Shown in pieces: positions 1 through 6,900 of a stretch of 7,195 nucleotides of DNA. The first letter of the stretch is position 1. The number at the start of each line of letters is the position of its first letter. Below the pieces are notes generated by a model that had not been told where the DNA came from, made no database searches, and saw nothing but the letters and a program-made list of their open reading frames with translations. Source of the stretch: Actinomycetes bacterium (GTDB lineage Bacteria; Actinomycetota; Acidimicrobiia; Acidimicrobiales; Palsa-688); assembly GCA_021819345.1 (NCBI GenBank), contig JAKARG010000159.1:1-7195 (forward strand), in the 5' to 3' direction. Made by a program: the position numbers and the translations under genes.

Positions 1-1143
1 CGTTGCGACTGCCAGGTCGGCGATAGTGGTGTCCTCGGTCTCTCCCGAGCGGTGGGAGATGACCGATGCGTAGCGGTTCCGCCTGGCGAGCTCGACGGTC
101 TCCAGGGTCTCGGTCAAGGTGCCGATCTGGTTGAGCTTCACGAGCACGGCGTCGGCCACGCCGGCGTCGATACCTCTTTGGAGGCGCGCCGGGTTGGTGA
201 CGAACACGTCGTCGCCGACCAGCTGGGCCCGACCGCCGAGCGCCTGCTGCTGTATGGCCCAGCCCTCCCAGTCCTCTTCCGCCATGCCGTCTTCGACCGA
301 GACGATCGGGTAGCGCTCGACCAGGGAGGCGAGCAGCGCGGCGAGCTCCTCGGCCGAGAGGCTCCGCCCCTCGCCGGCGAGCTCGTAGCGTCCGCCGCGG
401 TACAGCTCGGTGGCGGCCACGTCCAAGGCGATGGCGACCTCGTCGCCCGGAGTGCGCCCGGCCCGCTCGATCGCCCGCAGCAAGGTGACCACCGCCTCCT
501 CGTTGGAGGGCAGGTCGGGGGCGAACCCCCCCTCGTCCCCGAGGGCCGTGGAGAGCCCCCGGTCACGCAGCTCTGCTCTCAGCGCGTGGTAGGTCTCCGC
601 CCCCCACCGCAGCGCCTCGGCGAAGGAGGCAGCGCCCACCGGCACGACCATGAGCTCCTGGAAGTCGACGCTGTTGTCGGCGTGGGCACCGCCGTTCAGG
701 ACGTTCATCATCGGCACCGGCAGCACGTGGGCTCCACTCCCGCCGACGTAGCGGTACAGGGGAAGGCCGGCTTCGTCGGCCGCCGCCCGAGCCACGGCCA
801 GCGAGACCCCGAGGATGGCGTTCGCTCCCAGGCGGCCCTTGTCCGCCGTTCCGTCGAGGTCGATCAGGGCGAGGTCGAGGGCACGCTGGTCGGTGGCGTC
901 GAGACCGGCCACGGCCTCGGCGATCGGGCCCTTGACGTTGCCCACGGCCCGCAGGACGCCCTTGCCGGAGTACTCGGCCCCCCCGTCGCGCAGCTCCACG
1001 GCTTCGAAGCTCCCCGTCGACGCCCCCGAGGGCACCGAGGCACGCCCGAACGCCCCCGAGCCGAGACGCACCTCGACCTCGACGGTCGGGTTGCCGCGGG
1101 AGTCGAGTACCTGGCGGGCGGTCAAGTGCTGGATCTCGCTCAT
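1..1143 (-). CDS. eno: Enolase (phosphopyruvate hydratase), 3' end cut by window edge
   Basis: Cytoplasmic glycolytic enzyme that interconverts 2-phosphoglycerate and phosphoenolpyruvate using Mg2+. The start is ATG at 1143, preceded by an AAGAGGGAG ribosome site, and the protein opens MSEIQHLTARQVLDSRGNPT, the classic enolase N-terminus. In all 381 codons are visible. Residues matching the family active site can be read directly: H154 in GGAHADN, E163 in DFQELM, general acid/base E204 in GDEGGFAPD, Mg2+ ligands D241, E284 (SVEDGMAEEDW) and D311 (GDDVFVTN), K336 (LVKLNQIGTLTET), and H364-R365-S366 (SHRSGETED). The second active-site lysine (K393 in the E. coli numbering) and the last 45 or so residues lie beyond the left edge. 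No frameshift is seen in the visible part. A 274-bp gap with possible promoter signals separates it from mazG, so it is probably transcribed at least partly on its own. Identity is essentially certain. Confidence 0.98.
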   Translation of the reverse strand, partial: MSEIQHLTARQVLDSRGNPTVEVEVRLGSGAFGRASVPSGASTGSFEAVELRDGGAEYSGKGVLRAVGNVKGPIAEAVAGLDATDQRALDLALIDLDGTADKGRLGANAILGVSLAVARAAADEAGLPLYRYVGGSGAHVLPVPMMNVLNGGAHADNSVDFQELMVVPVGAASFAEALRWGAETYHALRAELRDRGLSTALGDEGGFAPDLPSNEEAVVTLLRAIERAGRTPGDEVAIALDVAATELYRGGRYELAGEGRSLSAEELAALLASLVERYPIVSVEDGMAEEDWEGWAIQQQALGGRAQLVGDDVFVTNPARLQRGIDAGVADAVLVKLNQIGTLTETLETVELARRNRYASVISHRSGETEDTTIADLAVAT

Positions 1144-1145
1144 GG

Positions 1146-1154
1146 CTCCCTCTT
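1146..1154 (-). promoter_or_regulatory. Ribosome binding site of eno
   Basis: On the minus strand the sequence AAGAGGGAG precedes the eno ATG. Its GAGG core is 5 bases from the start codon, a normal Shine-Dalgarno distance. It supports ATG 1143 as the enolase start, which also fits the family N-terminus. Confidence 0.75.
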
Positions 1155-1165
1155 CCCGTGGTGAC

Positions 1166-1189
1166 GAGGTCCGGCTTGCCTCGGACCTC
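1166..1189 (-). promoter_or_regulatory. Perfect 8-bp inverted repeat in the eno leader
   Basis: GAGGTCCG (1166-1173) and CGGACCTC (1182-1189) are exact reverse complements separated by an 8-base loop. The structure ends 22 bases upstream of the eno ATG, just before the ribosome site. If the promoter is the one suggested at 1251-1256, this hairpin lies in the 5' untranslated leader and could affect mRNA stability or translation. It has no U-tract, so it is not an obvious attenuator. The inverted repeat is seen directly; the role is inference. In 70% GC DNA a stem of this length can arise by chance. Confidence 0.4.
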
Positions 1190-1217
1190 CGGACTCCAGG
1201 CGGCTCCGCCGCACGTC

Positions 1218-1229
1218 GAGGCCGGCCTC
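1218..1229. promoter_or_regulatory. 12-bp perfect palindrome upstream of eno
   Basis: GAGGCCGGCCTC is a perfect 12-bp palindrome between the possible eno -10 element and the eno start. It could be an operator half-site pair or simply a GC-rich chance palindrome. I do not recognise it as the site of a known regulator. Confidence 0.2.
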
Positions 1230-1250
1230 TCCTTGTTGCTGGTGGGGGAG

Positions 1251-1256
1251 ACGATA
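1251..1256 (-). promoter_or_regulatory. Possible -10 element of an eno promoter
   Basis: On the minus strand TATCGT fits the actinobacterial TANNNT pattern, in a rare AT-leaning spot of the intergenic region (CGGTTATCGTC). Transcription would begin near 1244, giving a leader of about 100 bases that contains the palindrome and hairpin described separately. No convincing -35 hexamer lies 16-19 bases upstream (the area reads AACACCAACC), so the call is weak. Confidence 0.3.
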
Positions 1257-1328
1257 ACCGAGTGACGCGAGAGGTTGGTGTTGCAGGCGCAGCGGGTCGC
1301 CGGTGCACAAGCGCGACCCCCCGCTGGC

Positions 1329-1400
1329 CCCGCCGGCTGGCCGGGGCCCGCCGGCTGGCTGGGGCCCGCCGTCTGGCTGGGCCCCGCCGGCCTCGCCGGC
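1329..1400. repeat. 18-bp GC-rich tandem repeat between mazG and eno
   Basis: Three adjacent 18-bp units lie at 1329-1346, 1347-1364 and 1365-1382, followed by a degenerate fourth at 1383-1400. The plus-strand unit is CCCGCCGGCTGGCYGGGG. Units 1 and 2 differ at one base, and units 2 and 3 at two. The array begins 17 bases past the mazG stop (1418-1420) and is not part of a recognisable protein. It is rich in nested self-complementarity, for example GGGGCCC (1361-1367) with GGGCCCC (1379-1385), so its RNA would fold strongly. Confidence 0.8.
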
Positions 1401-1401
1401 G
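1385..1401 (-). terminator. GC-rich hairpin just after mazG, possible terminator
   Basis: CGCCGGC and GCCGGCG form a perfect 7-bp stem around a 3-base loop, 16 bases past the mazG stop codon. No T-tract follows; further GC-rich repeat hairpins do. Actinobacteria often have terminators without clear U-tails, so it could end the mfd-lipoprotein-mazG transcript. The stem belongs to the degenerate end of the 18-bp array and may have no termination role. Confidence 0.3.
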
Positions 1402-1417
1402 CCTGCCCCTCCAGCAG

Positions 1418-2938
1418 TCAGCCTGCCCTTCGCTTGGCCTCTTCCCAGAGCCGCTCGAGCGAGCCGGCGTCGAGGGCGCCGAGGGCGTCTCGCTCCAGGC
1501 CGGCGTGGCCGGCCAGCTGCTCGAGCTCCTCTACCCTCCGGGCGAAGCGGTCGGTCGACGAGCGCAGAGCCAGCTCTGCGTCCACGCCCAGCTTCCGTGC
1601 CAGGCCGACCACCGAGAGCAGCACGTCGCCGATCTCCGCCACGACGCCCGGTGCCGGCCCGCCGGCGCCCATCGCGCCCGGTGCCGGCCTGCCGGCGCCC
1701 ACGACGCCCGGTGCCGGTCCGCCGGCGCCCATCGCAGAGCCGAGCTCGGCCAGCTCGGCGTCGAGCACGGCGCGCGCTGCGCCGGCATCCTGCCAGTCGA
1801 TCCCCAGGCCGTTCGCCACCCGGCGCTGCAGCTTCTCCGCCCGGGCGAGGGCGGGCAAGGAGGCAGGGACCCCGTCGAGCACGCTCGTACGGCCCTTCTC
1901 GGCGCGCTTGCGGTCGTCCCAGCTGCGCTCCGAGGAGTCGGCGGCGGCGGCGCCTTCGAGACCGAAGAGGTGCGGGTGGCGCGCCACGAGCTTGTCGTGG
2001 ATCCCGCGGGCCACGTCGGCGAAGTCGAAGCGGCCCTCCTCCCGGGCCAGTTGGGAGTGGAAGACCACCTGGAGCAACAGGTCTCCGAGCTCTTCCTCCA
2101 GATGCTCCCAGCCGTCGTCGGAGGGCAGCTCGTCGATCGCCTCCAGGACCTCGTAGCTCTCCTCGAGCAGGTGGCCACGGAGGCTCGAGTGGGTCTGCAC
2201 CCGGTCCCAGTCGCAGCGGGCCCGCAGGTCGGCGGTGAGCGCTACCAGCCGGGCGGTCTCGCCGGCGACCGGCGAGCCCAGCCTCGGGACCCACACGCAG
2301 GTGAGGTGGTCCGGTTCGACCGTCCGGTCGAGGTCCTCCCAGGCAACCTCACGCACGGACTCGTCCGGCAGACCGAGGTGCGCCAGGACGACGACCGGTC
2401 CCGGGTCGTCGTCGACGGAGAGCTTGATCTCCGATAGCACGGAGCGGTGATCGGTCTGGCCGACGAGGAGGGGACCGGCAGCACCGGCGGCCTCGGTCGC
2501 GAAGCGCTGGCCGTCGACCAGCCGGACGCCGGCGGCGAGGGGGTCCACCCCGAGACGGTCCCAGGCGAGGTCGACGAACGACAAGGCCGGGGCGACGGTC
2601 ACCTCGACCCCGGTCGTCGCAGCCCGCAGCAGCTCGACGCTGCGCTCGGCGACGAGCGGCGAGCCGGGAACCGCGTAGAGGACCTCGCCCTCACGCTCCG
2701 CTGCGCGGAGCAGGATCTCGGTGATCCTCCGGTACACCTCCTCCAGGGTGGAGGCGGTCTCGTAGACTTCGTCGAAGCTGGTGGCCCCGCCCACGAGGTG
2801 GGCGCTCGGGTGGCGGGTGGTGCGCAGGTAGCGAGCCGGCGTGGCCGAGATGAGCCCGAGGGTACCGGCGGTGACCAGATCGGGGTCGCCGGGCCCGAGG
2901 CCGACGACCAGCACCCTGCCCGCCGCCGGGGGGGACAC
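1418..2938 (-). CDS. mazG: YabN-type MazG: tetrapyrrole-methylase-like domain fused to nucleoside triphosphate pyrophosphohydrolase
   Basis: A 506-aa protein. Residues about 8-215 are a SAM-dependent tetrapyrrole-methylase-like fold (VLVVGLGPGDPDLVTAGTL, then YAVPGSPLVAERSVELL), as in Bacillus YabN; the substrate of that domain is not established. Residues about 230-330 are the first MazG domain, with EExxE at E259/E260/E263, E283 and D286 in EELGD, and HPHLFG at 321-326. The second MazG domain spans about 365-506 and keeps E395, E398, E435 and D438. MazG proteins hydrolyse nucleoside triphosphates to NMP and pyrophosphate, clearing damaged or non-canonical nucleotides in the cytoplasm. Residues 404-433 are an unusual Gly/Pro/Ala insertion of three decapeptides in the second domain. 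The end (LERLWEEAKRRAG) matches the usual MazG C-terminus, so the gene is intact. GTG 2938 is the start: an in-frame stop lies two codons upstream, and GTG 2914 is the only nearby alternative. Confidence 0.95.
   Translation of the reverse strand: MSPPAAGRVLVVGLGPGDPDLVTAGTLGLISATPARYLRTTRHPSAHLVGGATSFDEVYETASTLEEVYRRITEILLRAAEREGEVLYAVPGSPLVAERSVELLRAATTGVEVTVAPALSFVDLAWDRLGVDPLAAGVRLVDGQRFATEAAGAAGPLLVGQTDHRSVLSEIKLSVDDDPGPVVVLAHLGLPDESVREVAWEDLDRTVEPDHLTCVWVPRLGSPVAGETARLVALTADLRARCDWDRVQTHSSLRGHLLEESYEVLEAIDELPSDDGWEHLEEELGDLLLQVVFHSQLAREEGRFDFADVARGIHDKLVARHPHLFGLEGAAAADSSERSWDDRKRAEKGRTSVLDGVPASLPALARAEKLQRRVANGLGIDWQDAGAARAVLDAELAELGSAMGAGGPAPGVVGAGRPAPGAMGAGGPAPGVVAEIGDVLLSVVGLARKLGVDAELALRSSTDRFARRVEELEQLAGHAGLERDALGALDAGSLERLWEEAKRRAG
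1641..1730. repeat. Three 30-bp tandem repeats inside mazG
   Basis: Three exact 30-bp units (1641-1670, 1671-1700, 1701-1730), plus five bases of a fourth. They encode GAGGPAPGVV, GAGRPAPGAM and GAGGPAPGVV at MazG residues 404-433. Outer units 1 and 3 differ by a single synonymous base (GGG versus GGA), while the middle unit differs at four bases, giving an A-B-A pattern. The GCG-ATG and GTC-GTG codon pairs alternate between units, which suggests a 60-bp higher-order period. The length is a multiple of three, so the reading frame is kept. There are no spacers, so it is not a CRISPR array. Confidence 0.93.
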
Positions 2939-2949
2939 CTCCTAGGAGG
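2938..2949. promoter_or_regulatory. Palindromic stop/Shine-Dalgarno junction of lipoprotein gene and mazG
   Basis: CCTCCTAGGAGG is a perfect 12-bp palindrome. Read on the minus strand it contains the lipoprotein stop TAG (2944-2942) and a perfect AGGAGG Shine-Dalgarno (2943-2938), whose last G is also the first base of the mazG GTG. That leaves no spacing for ordinary initiation at GTG 2938. Re-initiation by the terminating ribosome is the likeliest explanation; a misassigned start is the alternative. Confidence 0.55.
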
Positions 2950-3913
2950 CGCTGGTCGTGCTCGGCGGGGCGACCTGGAAGCCCTTCGCCGTCGACCCCT
3001 GCCAGGTCCCGTACTCCGGGTCGATCACCACCTTCGCCTGGGCGAGCACCGAGTCGAGCCGGGGGAACGCAGCGCCGCTGCCGGTCGCCACCACCGCCTC
3101 GATGGTGGCGCGCAGGGTCGGGTCGAGGGGGAGCGGGACCCGACGGGTGACCTCGACCACCTCGTAGCCCCCCGAGGTGGGCACCACCCGCCCACGAGCA
3201 CCGACTGCGAGACCCTCGACCGCCGAGACGAAGGGGGCGGGCTGGGTGACGAGCTGCGAGGGCGTGTAGCAGATCGCCGGCGGTCCGGACGCAGAGCTGT
3301 GGAGGGCTGCGTAGGACCGAGCCCGGCGCAGTGCGGTGGCGGAGGCGGCCGCACCGGGTCCGCTCGCGGCGAACACCGGGGCCCGCACGCAGACCTCCCG
3401 GTAGAGGTAGCCGGCGAGCTGCTTGTAGGCGGAGGCGAGCTCCGATGCGGGAAGCGAGGGGGGACCCAGGCGAGCGAGGTCGGCGGTGCGCTCGGCCAGC
3501 GTGGCGCGATACGAGGCAGGGAAGCCCGCCCAGTAGGGCCCGTAGTCCGCCGCCTCGACCGCCTCGGCGACCGAGATCGCAGAGGGGTCGGGGGCAAGGC
3601 CACGGACCTCGAGGTAGTGGGCCACGGCTGCCGCGGTGACCGCACCGGTGAGGACATGGGCGGTCCAAAGCGAGTTGTAGGTGCCCCTCGCGGCACCGGC
3701 GACCTGCTCGCCGGACTGCGCGCTCGCCTTGTCGACCGCCTCGATGTAGGCCCGGTTGGCCGACAGGGAGGACAGCTCGGCATCGAGCGCCGACTGGTTG
3801 ATCGCGCTGCCGTCGACCCTCGCCGCGTCGGGCTGGGTGTTGCAGGCGGAGGTGAGCAGGGCGAGCGACAAGCAGGCCGCGAGGCCGGCTACGACACGGG
3901 GGAATCGGGTCAC
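2942..3913 (-). CDS. SurA-like secreted lipoprotein, probable diverged parvulin-type peptidyl-prolyl isomerase or chaperone
   Basis: A 323-aa protein. It has a signal peptide of MTRF-P-R followed by a hydrophobic stretch (residues 7-20) and a lipobox LTSAC, with lipidation expected at C24, so it should be anchored on the outer face of the membrane. ARVDGSAINQSALDAELSSL (residues 31-50) resembles the SurA N-terminal segment. Residues about 175-257 are laid out like a parvulin domain, ending GGYEVVEVTRR, but I cannot confirm its catalytic residues. The tail has DPEYGTW (298-304), a pattern of actinobacterial SurA-like proteins. C175 and C215 are the only other mature-region cysteines and could form a disulphide. 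The GTG start at 3913 overlaps the mfd stop (GTGA) and gives the correct signal peptide. There is no strong Shine-Dalgarno, so translation is probably coupled to mfd. Foldase or chaperone function is family-based inference. Confidence 0.8.
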   Translation of the reverse strand: MTRFPRVVAGLAACLSLALLTSACNTQPDAARVDGSAINQSALDAELSSLSANRAYIEAVDKASAQSGEQVAGAARGTYNSLWTAHVLTGAVTAAAVAHYLEVRGLAPDPSAISVAEAVEAADYGPYWAGFPASYRATLAERTADLARLGPPSLPASELASAYKQLAGYLYREVCVRAPVFAASGPGAAASATALRRARSYAALHSSASGPPAICYTPSQLVTQPAPFVSAVEGLAVGARGRVVPTSGGYEVVEVTRRVPLPLDPTLRATIEAVVATGSGAAFPRLDSVLAQAKVVIDPEYGTWQGSTAKGFQVAPPSTTSAS

Positions 3914-6900
3914 GGGGACCCGATCGTACCGAGAGGCCCGCCAGAGATGGCGCCGGACCTCGCGGCGCTCCGGCCGGCCCCGGCCACGGTGCCGGCCACG
4001 ACGGCCGGACCGGGAGCCCCCTCGCCTCCTTCCCTCACCGCGACCGGTGGCACCAGGGCCCCAAGCAGGTCGGTGAGCGTGCTGGCCGGATCGGCCCCGC
4101 GCGGCAACTGGAGCACGAGCTGGCCGGTGTCCTCCTTGTAGACCGCGCGCGGCCACAGCCGGGACAGGCGCACCCGCTCGGACGCTCTCAGGGCGAGCGG
4201 GGCCATCCTCGCGGTGGGGCCGGCCGACACGAGGCCTCCGCCCGAGCCCTTCACCACGGTCACCTCCCGCAGGCCGGTCCGGGCGCACTCCGCGCGCAGG
4301 TGGCCGATACGCACCAGGGCCTCCGCCGGTTCCGGGAGGGGGCCGTAACGGTCGAGCCACTCCGAGCGGATGTCTTCCACCTCCGCGTGGGTGCTCACCG
4401 TCGCGAGGCGGCGGTAGGCCTCCAGGCGGAGGTCCTCGCGGGCGACGTAGTCGGCCGGGAGGTTCGCGGTGACCGGGAGGTCGAGACGGATCTCCGCCGG
4501 CTCGCGCCGCTCCTCGCCCTTCAGCTCGGCCACCGCCTCGCTCACCATCTGCACGTACAGGTCGTAGCCGACCGCGGCGATGTGACCGGACTGGTCTCCC
4601 GAGAGCAGGTTGCCCGCGCCGCGGATCTCCAGGTCGCGCATCGCGATCTTGAAGCCCGAGCCGAGCTCGGTGTGCTCGCCGATCGTGCGGAGCCGCTCGT
4701 AGGCCTCCTCCGACAGCGAGCGGTCGGGCGGGTAGAACAAGTAGGCGTAGGCGCGCTGGCCGGCGCGGCCCACCCGGCCCCGCAGCTGGTGGAGCTGGCC
4801 GAGGCCGAGACGGTCGGCCCGGTCGACCACGAGGGTGTTGACCGTCGGCATGTCGATGCCCGACTCGATGATCGTGGTGCACACGAGCACGTCGTAGCGC
4901 CCTTCCCAGAAGTCGAGCACCACCTTCTCGAGCGCCCCCTCGTCCATCTGGCCGTGCGCCACCGCGACCCGCGCCTCGGGCACGAGGGCCCGCACCTCGG
5001 CGGCGACCTTGTCGATGTCGGCGACCCGGTTGTGCACGAAGAAGACCTGACCCTCCCTCAGCAGCTCCCTTCGTATCGCCTCGGCCACCGCCCGGTCGTC
5101 GTGCTCGCCGACGTAGGTGAGGATCGGCTGGCGCTCTGCGGGGGCGGTCTGGAGCAAGGTGAGGTCCCGGATCCCCGTGAGGCTCATCTCGAGGGTTCGG
5201 GGGATCGGCGTGGCGGTGAGGGTCAGCACGTCGACGCCGGTGAAGAGCTTCTTGATCGCCTCCTTGTGGTTGACCCCGAAACGCTGCTCCTCGTCGACGA
5301 CGAGCAGCCCGAGGTCCTTGAAGCGGACCTCCTCACCGAGGAGCCGGTGGGTGCCGACCACCACGTCGACCGAGCCCACGGCCAAGCCGTCGATGACCTC
5401 GCGGGCCTGGGCGGGCGCGAGGAAGCGCGACAGCATCTCGACGCGCACCGGGTAGCCGGCGAAGCGGTCGGAGAAGGTCTGGAAGTGCTGCGAGGCGAGA
5501 AGGGTCGTCGGCACGAGGATGGCCGCCTGCTTGCCGTCCTGGACCGCCTTGAAGGCGGCGCGGATCGCCACCTCGGTCTTGCCGAAGCCGACGTCGCCAC
5601 AGATCAGGCGGTCCATCGGCGAGGGTGCCTCCATGTCGGCCTTCACCTCGGCGATCGCCTTGCGCTGGTCGGGGGTCTCGTCGTAGGGGAAGGACTCCTC
5701 GACCTCCGCCTGCCAGGGGGTGTCCGCGGAGAAGGCGTGGCCCGGCGAGGCGACCCGCTGCTGGTAGAGCACGACCAGCTCCTGGGCGATCTCCCGGACC
5801 GCCGAGCGCACCCTGGCGCGGGTCTTCTGCCACTCGCTGCCGTTCAGCCGGTTGAGCGCCGGGCTCTCCCCCCCCGAGTACGGCCGAAGCAGGTCGACCT
5901 GGTCGGAGGGGACGTAGAGCTTGTCGCCGGCGCGGTACTCGAGTACCAGGTAGTCCCGCTCGACCCCGCCGATCGAGCGGCGCACCATCCCCCCGAAGCG
6001 CCCGACGCCGTGCTGGTAGTGCACCACGTAGTCGCCGGTCTTCATGTCGTCGAAGACCGTCTCGGCCGCCCGGGCGCGCGGTCGGGGCCGGCGATGGGCA
6101 CGGTGGCGCCCGGTCAGGTCGCCCTCGGCGAGGACCGCGACCTTGACCGGCGGGTACACGAACCCTCGCTCCAGGGGGGCGACCGCGACCCGGATCCCCG
6201 GCTCGGCGAGGGCGGGGCCGGGATCGACCACCGGGGCGTCGAAGCCGTGGCCGGCGAGCGTCTCCGACAGGCGCATCGCGCTGCCGGCGCCCTCGGCGCA
6301 GACGACCACCCGGTAGCCGGCACCGAGCAGCTCCGCCAACCGGGCGACGAGACGGTCGCCGTCACCGCCGACCACCGGGTCCCAGGAGCCGGCGGCGACC
6401 ACGCTGGAGCCGGGTCCCTCCGGCGCGCCGAGCAGGTGCCAGACGCCGGCGCCGGTGCCGGAGAGGAGGCGGTCGAATGGGAGGTGGAGGGGGGGAAAGG
6501 CCTCGCCCGAGGCGGCCCAGGTCTGGGCGAGGGTGCCGGCGAGGGCGGCCTCCTCGTCGGCCAGCTCGGCCGCCCGGTCCCGCATCCTCCGCGGCTCGGC
6601 GAGCAGCACCAGGCCACGGTCGCCGATCAGGTCGGGGAGGATGCGCTCGTCGGGGGTGAGCCAGGGCAGCCACGACTCCATCCCGTCGAAGACCTGGCCC
6701 TCGGCGAGGCGCTCCCACTGCTCCCGGCCCCACGGGGCGGTGGCGACCAGGGCTGCCGCGCGCTCGCGGACCTCGGCGGTCGGCAGCAGCTCTCGGCAGC
6801 CGAACAGCTCGACCTCGTCGCGCTCGACGGTGGAGCGCTGGTCACCCACCCCGAACTCGCTGAGCCGGTCGACCTCGTCGCCCCACAGGTCGATGCGGAC

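Noticed and set aside
1641..1730. CRISPR array
   Set aside because: The 30-bp units abut without spacers, are in phase with the mazG reading frame, and there are no cas genes in the window.
1140..2294. 384-aa minus-strand frame overlapping mazG and the intergenic region
   Set aside because: It is a shifted frame of mazG. The MazG motifs and normal C-terminus are in the 1418-2938 frame, and this one is Arg/Gly-rich noise.
1418..2938. Toxin-antitoxin locus suggested by the MazG name
   Set aside because: No mazE or mazF gene is present. The neighbours are mfd, a lipoprotein gene and eno, so MazG here is the housekeeping pyrophosphohydrolase.
52..4141. Long plus-strand open frames antisense to eno, mazG and the lipoprotein (52-1164, 815-2437, 2447-4141)
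   Set aside because: They are antisense shadows of well-recognised minus-strand genes, made open by high GC at third positions. Their translations are low-complexity Arg/Gly/Pro/Ala/Val-rich sequence without recognisable motifs.
3914..4882. Upstream extension of the lipoprotein frame into mfd, giving a 646-aa frame
   Set aside because: The extra part is an Arg/Pro/Gly-rich shadow of the mfd C-terminal coding sequence. GTG 3913 gives a clean signal peptide and lipobox.
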